Assembly (NCBI GenBank): GCA_002373205.1
Contig: DFJV01000114.1
Location: 12,197 to 30,936, forward strand
Reading direction: 5' to 3'
DNA length: 18,740 nucleotides
Source: Treponema sp. UBA3662
GTDB lineage: Bacteria > Spirochaetota > Spirochaetia > Treponematales > Treponemataceae
Part shown: piece after piece, positions 1 through 6,380 of the stretch
How positions within the stretch are numbered: the first letter of the stretch is position 1
Layout of the letters: the number at the start of each line of letters is the position of its first letter
Position numbers and translations under genes: made by a program
The notes under the pieces: generated by a model
The model's input: only the letters and a program-made list of their open reading frames with translations
Databases searched by the model: none
Told to the model about the DNA's origin: nothing

Positions 1-2
1 AC

Positions 3-95
3 GTTTCAGAAGTACGCAGAAAATATATTGATGCTCTTAGAAAAGCAGACGCAGGCGATTATACAGATTTGTTGAATTTTACAATGAAAAAATAA
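3..95 (+). CDS. C-terminal fragment of a protein, possibly Fic/DOC family (mobile mystery protein B-like)
   Basis: Reading frame 3 is open from the window edge to a TAA at 93-95 and gives about 30 residues including VRRKYIDALRKADAGDYTDL. The pattern 'R..YI.AL+.AD.GD...LL.F' is what I remember from the C-termini of Fic-domain proteins such as mobile mystery protein B. The catalytic Fic motif would lie outside the window, so the assignment is tentative. It runs on the plus strand, convergent with the DUF262 genes that follow. The start is not in the window. Confidence 0.45.
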   Translation, partial: VSEVRRKYIDALRKADAGDYTDLLNFTMKK

Positions 96-113
96 ATGAA
101 TAGTGACAAATGC

Positions 114-153
114 GGGACCCTGCCATTTACACAGAATTTATGACAGGGGCGTA
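114..153. repeat. Possible IS256-family terminal sequence (remnant)
   Basis: The stretch containing CATTTACACAGAATTTATGA followed by CAGGG resembles the ends of IS256-family insertion sequences, which typically read like CATTTACACA-AATTTTGGACA. No transposase is present in the 67-bp gap, so at best this is a lone end or scar. It lies between the Fic-like tail and the AT-rich island, where an island boundary would be expected. Resemblance is from memory only. Confidence 0.3.
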
Positions 154-162
154 AAAATTGAT

Positions 163-2058
163 TCAATGTTTCAGAATATCTTCCCGCTTTTCAATTAATT
201 GCATGATATTATTGTAATGCCTCTTAATTTTTCCTTTATTCCATGTATATTTCTCTTCAGCATCTTGTGTCATTTTATACATGATTTGTCTTTTTGCGCC
301 TAAATTTCCCTTATTAAAAGTCTGGACTTTCTCCTTAATATCTCTATCACTTAATCTAGAATTAGAACTCTTACTTATTAAGCATAAATTTCCAAGACAA
401 TCGATATAGTTATCTTTATCTGGAACTTGATCAATATTTCGTTCTGCCCATTCTTGAGCCATATGATGCTCAACAGAATTCCAATATTTAAAATCAAAAT
501 CCTTGATTTCATATTCTGTATTAATACTTGTAGGATTCTTATTATCTACCCAATATAAATAATCTATGAAATTGAAAATGAAATGAGGCGTATCAGTACC
601 AAGCGAATATGAATTACTTTTGTTAATATCTTCATTTTCCGGAACAGGAGAAGATAAGAACTTCCTTTCTTCATAATATTTTAGAATGAGGTCATCTAAT
701 AGACTTTGATATTCCATTGCCGTAATATGAACATCTTTTTGTTCTTCCCAAAACCATTTCAAAATATCTTGCAGCCAGTTCTTATATATCCTTGTTCTAA
801 AAGTAACTTGTAACATAGAAAGAGCTTTTACAATTCTATCCTGTTCTGGCGTATCGCCAAACGTAGAAGTGTATTTCCAGCTTTTTTCATATTTAGTAGG
901 TTTATGTAAAGTCCATTTAATTTCATCTTCAACATTTTGATCAGAAATTGTTTTTACAATAAAGCGGTCAAAAATTGTACGACAAAATAATAAAGTATTT
1001 ATAAAATCTTTAGGGCTTATTTGATTACCTATACTGTCATAGACTTTCAAAAGATATTTTTCATTTAATTGAATTTCATTCACACTTGTTTTGTATCTTA
1101 ATCTAAGAATATGCATTAAGAAATTTGGGAAATCAATTATAGATTTATATTCAGAAGCTTCTTCCTCTATTTCTTCATCATCCGCACTTTTATTATCTGT
1201 TAATCCTTCATCGGCTTTTCCTTGAAGAATATCAGAAATGCTGAACGGCTTTAATTGACTTATTTCTTTATTAACTTCTTGCGAATCGTTAAACGGACGT
1301 ATAAAATCATCATATTTCTCCCCAAAGTATTTTCTTCGTAATTCCGCGTTAAAATTTCTTTGAATAGGAGAGTCCATTTGTGAACAAGCATCCCAAATAT
1401 ATGCAAACTCCTTTTGCTCGGCTTTGTTATCAATTTTAGCCATAAGCAGAGATTTTAAGATTTCATGCTTCTGAAGTTGAACGCCTCTATTATTCATTAT
1501 CTCAAAATATGAAGCAACATCTGTGTCAGCAGGAATTTCAACTCTAATCAGGATTACATTATTTGCAAAGAAATTTACAAAAGCTTCTTTATTTGCCAAT
1601 TTGTGTATCGTAACTGGTGTAGTATTATTTGCATCTAAATTAGCCTCTTCTATAAATTCAATAGCATTTTTAAAATGAGTAATTTGAGGATAATCTAGGT
1701 TTTGAATATTGCCATCTGTTTTATAGAATTCCTTAAAGAATTCTTCAACCTCTGGACGAGAATCATAAAACAAACATGGAATCTTTGAAATTCCAAAAAT
1801 TTTGGTAATTAATGAAAGCGTTGTTAATCGTTGTTGACCATCTATTACCTCAAAATCACCATTTTGCCGTTTTAAAACAACAAGACTTCCTATGAAGTAA
1901 TTGCCATTTGGATTTTTCTTAAAAGCTTCATAAATATCTTGTAACAATACTTCAATTTCATTTTTACGCCATGCATAATTCCGCTGATATAAAGGAACTA
2001 CATATTTTCCGCTTTCAAATATTTCCTTTACATTTTTCTCTAAATTAACAGTTTCCAT
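163..2058 (-). CDS. DUF262 and DUF1524 (HNH-like) domain protein, putative type IV restriction nuclease
   Basis: This 631-residue protein carries the DUF262 signature in two parts: VPLYQRNYAW at residues 21-30 and DGQQRLTTL at 73-81. A later segment, FEIMNNRGVQLQ, is the family's third conserved block. The C-terminus looks like DUF1524, an HNH-type nuclease domain: VEHHMAQE at 529-536, then LGNL at 555-558 and a downstream Asn. The usual EHIxPQ is degenerate here because Pro is Ala, but the Glu-His pair is kept. DUF262 is the ParB/Srx-like nucleotide-hydrolysing domain of GmrS and SspE; fused to DUF1524 it forms DNA-cutting defence proteins. The start has a strong Shine-Dalgarno (AGGAAGG) that lies inside the end of the upstream DUF262 gene, which overlaps by 14 bp, so the pair is probably translationally coupled. 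A defence role is inferred from family and context. AT-rich composition suggests acquisition. Confidence 0.85.
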   Translation of the reverse strand: METVNLEKNVKEIFESGKYVVPLYQRNYAWRKNEIEVLLQDIYEAFKKNPNGNYFIGSLVVLKRQNGDFEVIDGQQRLTTLSLITKIFGISKIPCLFYDSRPEVEEFFKEFYKTDGNIQNLDYPQITHFKNAIEFIEEANLDANNTTPVTIHKLANKEAFVNFFANNVILIRVEIPADTDVASYFEIMNNRGVQLQKHEILKSLLMAKIDNKAEQKEFAYIWDACSQMDSPIQRNFNAELRRKYFGEKYDDFIRPFNDSQEVNKEISQLKPFSISDILQGKADEGLTDNKSADDEEIEEEASEYKSIIDFPNFLMHILRLRYKTSVNEIQLNEKYLLKVYDSIGNQISPKDFINTLLFCRTIFDRFIVKTISDQNVEDEIKWTLHKPTKYEKSWKYTSTFGDTPEQDRIVKALSMLQVTFRTRIYKNWLQDILKWFWEEQKDVHITAMEYQSLLDDLILKYYEERKFLSSPVPENEDINKSNSYSLGTDTPHFIFNFIDYLYWVDNKNPTSINTEYEIKDFDFKYWNSVEHHMAQEWAERNIDQVPDKDNYIDCLGNLCLISKSSNSRLSDRDIKEKVQTFNKGNLGAKRQIMYKMTQDAEEKYTWNKGKIKRHYNNIMQLIEKREDILKH

Positions 2059-3508
2059 TGTTTCCTTCCTTTATAAAATTAATAATAGTTATAGATTTAT
2101 CTCTATTGAAATTAGAAAAATTATCTAAGTTTGCTTTTTCGTTTTCTAAGTTTTTGTCTAATTCTTTTTGTAATTTAGATAAATCTGCTAGATCCTTTGC
2201 TTGATTTATAATATCAAAGTATTTATGTGGAAGTTCTGCGACAGAATTATATTTAACCTGATGTTTTGTTAATCTATATAGGTAAACTAAACGATAGAGT
2301 GTTTTATAATATTTATTTAGTCCCTTTTCTCCAAATTTATCAAAGAGTACAAATACTAAAGATTTGTATAATTCTCTCAGATAAGAATCGCCACTTCGAC
2401 ATGCGTTTCCTTTAGGATAAAAAGCGTAGTCTTTAGACCGTTCTGTTTCAGTATCCCCATAATTTAAGCAGTATTTATAGAAAAAGCCTTTAAATTCTGC
2501 AAGCTGGTAAGTGCCTAAATCTATAAACATACGTTTATAAATTTCAACATAAGTTTCTATAAAATCAAAAAATGGTTTTCCGTTTACAATATTCTGATTT
2601 ATATTTACAAAAGGATTTATTTTTCCTTCATCTCCAGAAGTAAATCGTGTTTGAGTTGAGATAGTACCTTCTAATACATTTTTATAAAACTTTGAAGTCA
2701 GATATTGTAGTAATTGAGGATTTTGATAAGGGAATTGTGCTAAGTGATTTTTATCGATAGTGAATCCCTTAAACTCTTTTATTTCCTTTTTAGAGAAATT
2801 ATAAGCTTCATTTCTTTTGGACCATAACCTACTACGATATAATTGTTCATCAAATAATTGCTTTAAAACATCAATGTTTCCATTTGCATCTCCAATTATG
2901 GTTGGTGTTACATCATATAAAGTTGCTGATTCCCATTGTTTATCACATTTTACTTTCTCTTCCTGGCAGTTTTGTTCCATAGCCCTGATATGGTAAGCTT
3001 TCAATAAATTATAGGCTTCTAATTCTTTACCACGCCCATTTTGAGAATCAAACATCTGAAAGGCTTCAGATAAATCTGTAACATCTATTTGTACGAAAGA
3101 GCAAGAATTTTCTGTATAATTCCAAAACACTTCTTTTGAGACACTTATTGTCTCATTAACCCAAGAGTTTATAAAGTTGTAATTCTCTTTAATATGAGTA
3201 TATGAATCAATATGATTAAATTTTAACTTCTCATCTATTTCTTTGCCACAAACCTTTTTTAATAAATAGAGAGTTGTAAGTCTTTGTTGACCATCTACAA
3301 TAAAATATATACCATCTTCTTTATGTAAAATTACACTTCCTATTCTGTAATCTTGTTTTTTAGACTCCATACTATAAAGTATATCTTCAAGCATTTGTCT
3401 AACATTTTCAGCTTCCCATCGATATGGTCGTTGATAATCTGGAATCTCAAGATTCAAATTCATTACTTCATTAATTGAAACTATTTTTGCAGCTACATTA
3501 TTCTCCAT
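2045..3508 (-). CDS. DUF262 domain protein (no HNH domain), first gene of a DUF262 pair
   Basis: This 487-residue protein has the DUF262 hallmarks EIPDYQRPYRW at residues 21-31 and DGQQRLTTL at 72-80, and the downstream block FDSQNGRGKELEAYNLLKAY. Unlike its partner it shows no EH..P/LGNL HNH-type motif, and the C-terminal part is Lys/Asn-rich and probably helical. It may be the sensing or NTP-hydrolysing subunit, with the downstream protein supplying the nuclease; this is inference from the GmrS/GmrD division of labour. The start ATG is preceded by AAGGAG six bases upstream. The gene overlaps the next by 14 bp. A plausible sigma70-type promoter lies 73-100 bp upstream. Composition is AT-rich, unlike the housekeeping genes further along. 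Confidence 0.85.
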   Translation of the reverse strand: MENNVAAKIVSINEVMNLNLEIPDYQRPYRWEAENVRQMLEDILYSMESKKQDYRIGSVILHKEDGIYFIVDGQQRLTTLYLLKKVCGKEIDEKLKFNHIDSYTHIKENYNFINSWVNETISVSKEVFWNYTENSCSFVQIDVTDLSEAFQMFDSQNGRGKELEAYNLLKAYHIRAMEQNCQEEKVKCDKQWESATLYDVTPTIIGDANGNIDVLKQLFDEQLYRSRLWSKRNEAYNFSKKEIKEFKGFTIDKNHLAQFPYQNPQLLQYLTSKFYKNVLEGTISTQTRFTSGDEGKINPFVNINQNIVNGKPFFDFIETYVEIYKRMFIDLGTYQLAEFKGFFYKYCLNYGDTETERSKDYAFYPKGNACRSGDSYLRELYKSLVFVLFDKFGEKGLNKYYKTLYRLVYLYRLTKHQVKYNSVAELPHKYFDIINQAKDLADLSKLQKELDKNLENEKANLDNFSNFNRDKSITIINFIKEGNNGNC

Positions 3509-3580
3509 AGTTAGCTCCTTGCTAAATATTTTATTCGAATTTTTCGTTACATTTCCGTTATAATCAAAATACTACACTAC

Positions 3581-3608
3581 AGTTTAAATTCCGTTTGGCA
3601 TTTGTCAA
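3581..3608 (-). promoter_or_regulatory. Putative promoter of the DUF262 pair
   Basis: On the minus strand TTGACA (3603-3608) and TAAACT (3581-3586) are separated by 16 bp. The -35 is a perfect consensus and the -10 is fair. The transcript would have a leader of roughly 65 nt before the start codon at 3508, giving the DUF262 pair a transcription start independent of the ion channel. Confidence 0.5.
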
Positions 3609-3657
3609 TTTTTCATTTGGCGTTTGGGCAATTTTGAAGATTGACTAAAATACGCTT

Positions 3658-4578
3658 CTAATGAAGCCTTTCTATTTGCTTTTGAAGTTCTGATATTTGT
3701 TCTGAAAGTTTTTTTAGTGTGATTTCATTGTTGCCATCGGCCTTTTTTTCTTTTTCTTTTTTGTGCTCTCGTTCTTCGCTCATTGAATCAACGATAATGC
3801 CGACAATTACATTCATGATTATAGAAGCCGCTATAAATACATATGAAACAAAATAAACCCATGCTAGCGGATAAACTTTTATTATGGGGCGAGCCACACC
3901 CGAAAACCACGAATCAAAGGTTGTAATCTGACATAATGTTAAGAGTGAAGTCCCTAAAGTCCCGAAATAATCGGGATATTCTTCATTAAATATATTTGTT
4001 CCAATAATTGCATAGACATAGGCAAAAACGGCTAGAAAAGCAAATGTCCATAAAATTCCAGGAATAGCCCTTACAAGTCCTTTGAAAGTAGAGCGCAAAT
4101 CTTCAAATTCATTTACGATTTTAAATGATTTTACTGCTCTCAAAGAGCGAATTGCTTTCATCACTTTAAATGAACGGAAAACTCTGAAAACCCTAAAAAC
4201 TGTAAAGTAGGGGAGTGATGCAACAAACGAAACAAGCACAATAATCAAGTCTGATATGTTCCATTTGTTCCAATGAAAATATTCTTCTGGCTTACCATTT
4301 TTACCGATGTGATTTTCATCAATGCGTTTCTCTCCAAAAAAATACTTATTATACACAACGATTTTAAAAAGGAGTTCTATAACAAAAATCCAGAGACATA
4401 TTTGGTCAACCACAAATAGAATGTTCCTGAAATTTTCTGAAATGTTGCGCGAGGTTTCAAGCCCAAGTGAAATCGTATTTATAGTGATTACAAAAAGCAT
4501 AAATACTTCATAGGGTGTATCAACTTCACCATCAACATAATCTTTGAGATTTCTTTTTGATTTCTCTTGTTTGTCCAT
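3658..4578 (-). CDS. Bacterial voltage-gated ion channel (BacNav-like, six transmembrane segments)
   Basis: The 306-residue protein has the layout of single-domain voltage-gated cation channels that assemble as tetramers in the inner membrane. S1 lies at about 23-41, S2 at 51-73 and S3 at 108-124. S4 runs from about 127 to 153 with a basic residue at every third position (R129, R132, R135, K138, K141, R144, R147, K150, K153). S5 is at about 171-194, a pore loop follows, and S6 is at about 238-265. The C-terminus (about 285-306) has coiled-coil heptads, as in NaChBac relatives. The filter reads T-F-D-S-W (220-224), whereas NaChBac has T-L-E-S-W, so the key Glu is Asp. A long loop (about 80-105) separates S2 and S3. 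The start follows a weak AGG and lies only about 22 bp after a terminator hairpin. Ion selectivity cannot be told from sequence alone. Confidence 0.9.
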   Translation of the reverse strand: MDKQEKSKRNLKDYVDGEVDTPYEVFMLFVITINTISLGLETSRNISENFRNILFVVDQICLWIFVIELLFKIVVYNKYFFGEKRIDENHIGKNGKPEEYFHWNKWNISDLIIVLVSFVASLPYFTVFRVFRVFRSFKVMKAIRSLRAVKSFKIVNEFEDLRSTFKGLVRAIPGILWTFAFLAVFAYVYAIIGTNIFNEEYPDYFGTLGTSLLTLCQITTFDSWFSGVARPIIKVYPLAWVYFVSYVFIAASIIMNVIVGIIVDSMSEEREHKKEKEKKADGNNEITLKKLSEQISELQKQIERLH

Positions 4579-4600
4579 TTTTTGTACCTGTGGGAAATGT

Positions 4601-4638
4601 AAAAAAAACTCCCCCGGTTATAGGGAATTTGGGGGAGT
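4601..4638 (-). terminator. Intrinsic terminator of the zinc-repeat gene
   Basis: ACTCCCCC (4608-4615) and GGGGGAGT (4631-4638) form an 8-bp perfect stem with a 15-nt loop. On the minus strand it is followed directly by a run of T (the complement of the A run at 4601-4608). It sits 16 bp past the stop of the zinc-repeat gene and about 22 bp before the ion-channel start codon. Confidence 0.85.
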
Positions 4639-4654
4639 ATGATTGTGAGCAGAA

Positions 4655-4999
4655 TTATTTTGCTGGCTGATGCTTTTTGTTTGGACTTTTGCTACAAGAA
4701 AATGATGTTAGACTAGACAAAGTTGAACACTTGTAACCACAATATTTGCAGGTATATTGGATTTTCTCTCCACCCTCATACGGGAAATGTTTTCCAGTTG
4801 GGCTTTTGCTACAAGAAAATGATGTTAAACTAGACAAAGTTGAACACTTGTAGCCGCAGTATTCACAGTAATAAGAACTTTGTTCCGGTCCTTCATACAG
4901 TTCATGTTTTCGACTGGGGCTCCTGCTACAAGAGAAGGAAACCAAACTTTGTACATTCGATGCCTTATAGCCACACCACTTGCAATAAAAATTCGCCAT
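4655..4999 (-). CDS. Small protein of three tandem C2CH zinc-binding repeats
   Basis: The 114-residue protein is three 39-residue repeats. Each has CX2C, then 14 residues, Cys, 7 residues and His (for example CKWC...FSCS...KH), a Cys-Cys-Cys-His set suited to one zinc. Each repeat reads Y.C.YCGYK.S.L.SL.SFSCS.SP...KH, and a YEG linker joins successive units. Repeats 2 and 3 have an extra Cys after YK and share long identical DNA (period 117 bp), so the duplication is recent. Start choice: ATG at 4999 has a perfect CCTCCTT complement (AAGGAGG) six bases upstream; a longer frame to 5038 would place that site inside the gene. I know of similar repeat proteins in gut anaerobes but no function. 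Nucleic acid or protein binding is inference. It has its own terminator downstream. Confidence 0.75.
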   Translation of the reverse strand: MANFYCKWCGYKASNVQSLVSFSCSRSPSRKHELYEGPEQSSYYCEYCGYKCSTLSSLTSFSCSKSPTGKHFPYEGGEKIQYTCKYCGYKCSTLSSLTSFSCSKSPNKKHQPAK

Positions 5000-5005
5000 A
5001 ATATT

Positions 5006-5030
5006 CCTCCTTATTGACATATAGATATGT
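5006..5030 (-). promoter_or_regulatory. Shine-Dalgarno and adjacent palindrome before the zinc-repeat gene
   Basis: AAGGAGG (minus strand, 5006-5012) fixes the start at 4999. Next to it ACATAT (5017-5022) and ATATGT (5025-5030) form a perfect 14-bp palindrome with a 2-bp centre, which could be an operator or a small leader hairpin. I cannot identify a convincing -35/-10 pair here. Confidence 0.4.
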
Positions 5031-5077
5031 AATTGCAATTATCATATCACCTGACGTTATCTTTCAGGATAATGATT

Positions 5078-5947
5078 TTATTTCTTTGGAAACAAAATAT
5101 TTATGACAGGTTCATAGAAACATTCATACGATGGTTTCATCCATGCGGAGAAATGGTATGTGTTTATGAACTTTGCAGTCTTGCCATTCAAAGTGAAGTC
5201 AGCGTAATCTGCAACGTTCTGTCCATATTTTTTCCAGCTGCCAAAGTTTTCGCTTGGGAAACACTGTTCTAGATATTCTTCTTTTACGCCGCAATCCCAT
5301 AAGTTTGCCGTGATGATTACGTCTGGCTCAAGAAGTTTGAGTTCCTCGAGAAAAAAGTTTCTCTTGTCAAGTTCGGAATCTTCAAGGAAACGGTTCATCA
5401 TTTCAACGTTTCGTGTCGCACCCTCATCGCTGTCGTTTGAATACTTTGAAAGCTGCATGACTGCAAAACCAAAATCATTTGTTTTGACCATGTTTTTTGC
5501 AATATCATTTGCACAAGGAACTTCTTCAAATGCCACTCTTCCTTCCTTTTGAATTCCGTAGAGCATATAAAGCACATTACGCCAGAAAGTACTGCCATTT
5601 ACATTTTCATTCTCAAAGAATCCGTAACTTGTATTGCGGAAATCAAGACCGGTAATCCATCGTGTTTCACGGCCTATAAAAAGAATCTTTCTTTTCTGTT
5701 CAAAATATCCCGGAAAAAATCCATCGTAGGCAAAAAAGTTTTCCGGCGGATATTCTTTTCTGTCATCTTGAAAGACTATCGGGGCTTTTGATGAAATCTG
5801 CTTTTTCCAATCTTCCTCGAGTGCCAAAAGATCCAAAGTCTTCTGAATCTCTGTTTCGCTCAGCTGCCTTTTGTTTTCAAATGCAAGCACATTTGCATTG
5901 TACAGGTGCAATCTAGCTTCAAGCTCATCTCTTTCTTCTTTTGTCAT
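5078..5947 (-). CDS. Uncharacterised protein, possibly uracil-DNA-glycosylase fold
   Basis: The 289-residue protein is not confidently recognised. Several blocks fall in the order seen in the uracil-DNA glycosylase superfamily: ILFIGRET at 88-95 (like ILFIGEAPG), a Phe-rich segment, MQLSKYSN at 164-171 (a strand ending in Asn, where families 4/5 have KCRP), LLEPDVIIT at 205-213 (like L.PKVIV), and NTYHFSAW at 262-269 (like TYHPSA). The usual catalytic Asp/Glu motif is not obvious, so it may be a non-enzymatic or differently acting member. The N-terminal 50 residues look helical and charged. The start is supported by AAGGAG eight bases upstream and a strong promoter. It is divergent from the XRE gene. 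Fold assignment is inference, about even odds. Confidence 0.6.
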   Translation of the reverse strand: MTKEERDELEARLHLYNANVLAFENKRQLSETEIQKTLDLLALEEDWKKQISSKAPIVFQDDRKEYPPENFFAYDGFFPGYFEQKRKILFIGRETRWITGLDFRNTSYGFFENENVNGSTFWRNVLYMLYGIQKEGRVAFEEVPCANDIAKNMVKTNDFGFAVMQLSKYSNDSDEGATRNVEMMNRFLEDSELDKRNFFLEELKLLEPDVIITANLWDCGVKEEYLEQCFPSENFGSWKKYGQNVADYADFTLNGKTAKFINTYHFSAWMKPSYECFYEPVINILFPKK

Positions 5948-5969
5948 GGAAAAAACTCCTTGTTCTATA

Positions 5970-5997
5970 ATTTTAGCACATTTTATCAGCCTGTCAA
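5970..5997 (-). promoter_or_regulatory. Sigma70-type promoter of the UDG-like gene
   Basis: On the minus strand TTGACA (5992-5997) and TAAAAT (5970-5975) are separated by 16 bp. A Shine-Dalgarno AAGGAG follows (5956-5961), then ATG at 5947. This is a conventional leader of about 15-17 nt, in contrast to the neighbouring plus-strand genes. Confidence 0.75.
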
Positions 5998-6045
5998 CTA
6001 TAAAGCGTGAAACTTTAGAGTGTGTAATTATATTTCTTCAAAGCA

Positions 6046-6051
6046 TATAAT
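6046..6051 (+). promoter_or_regulatory. -10 box of the XRE gene, leaderless arrangement
   Basis: A perfect TATAAT ends eight bases before the ATG at 6060, which puts the expected transcription start at or within a couple of bases of the start codon. There is no Shine-Dalgarno and no clear -35. Confidence 0.5.
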
Positions 6052-6059
6052 AGAAGATT

Positions 6060-6269
6060 ATGAATATTGGACAGGCCATAATCACCATCCGCAAGGAAAA
6101 GAATCTCAGTCAGGAGCAGCTTGCTTTTGAGGCAGGCATCTCGCGGCATTTTATGTACCGTCTGGAAAACAACCTTGCAAGTCCAACAATCAAGACTCTG
6201 GAGAAATTAAGTGCGGCTTTAAACATTAGGCCATCTGCAATCCTCCTTGAAGCTGAAAAAATCAGCTAG
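6060..6269 (+). CDS. XRE-family helix-turn-helix regulator
   Basis: The 69-residue protein is almost entirely one Cro/C1-type helix-turn-helix domain. IGQAIITIRKEKNLSQEQLA at residues 3-22 forms helices 1 and 2, FEAGISRHFMYRLENNLASP holds the turn and recognition helix, and TIKTLEKLSAALNIRPS is the C-terminal pair of helices. It has no ligand or effector domain, so it resembles the small DNA-binding regulators found next to mobile elements, restriction modules and toxin-antitoxin pairs. It is divergent from the UDG-like gene across a 112-bp gap that holds both promoters, so it could control that gene and the island; this is inference from position. It sits just upstream of the WYL gene on the same strand. 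Its -10 box is so close to ATG that the transcript is probably leaderless. Confidence 0.85.
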   Translation: MNIGQAIITIRKEKNLSQEQLAFEAGISRHFMYRLENNLASPTIKTLEKLSAALNIRPSAILLEAEKIS

Positions 6270-6338
6270 CTTGTCCTAAACTTATAACACATCAAACTAT
6301 CTTTTTGAGATAATTAAAAAAAATAAAAATTTTTTTCT

Positions 6339-6359
6339 GACTATCATCAAATGATAGTC
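6339..6359 (+). promoter_or_regulatory. Perfect palindrome (probable operator) upstream of the WYL gene
   Basis: GACTATCAT (6339-6347) and ATGATAGTC (6351-6359) are perfect inverted arms around a CAA centre. The site covers the -35 position of the WYL promoter (the -10 is at 6369-6374), so a dimer bound here would compete with RNA polymerase. WYL regulators commonly autoregulate through such dyads. Confidence 0.7.
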
Positions 6360-6365
6360 TATTTG

Positions 6366-6374
6366 TGCTATATT
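6366..6374 (+). promoter_or_regulatory. Extended -10 promoter of the WYL gene, leaderless arrangement
   Basis: TGcTATATT is an extended -10 element. It ends six bases before ATG 6381 and no Shine-Dalgarno is present. A/T runs at about 6314-6336 could serve as an UP element. There is no recognisable -35, which agrees with the extended -10. Confidence 0.55.
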
Positions 6375-6380
6375 GTTCTT

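Noticed and set aside
5051..5069. CCTGA/TCAGG hairpin as terminator of the UDG-like gene
   Set aside because: Only a 5-bp stem and no T run follows on the minus strand.
6351..6380. Upstream start for the WYL gene
   Set aside because: The ATG is inside the palindrome arm, upstream of the -10 box, with no ribosome site, and adds ten hydrophobic residues not expected in the family.
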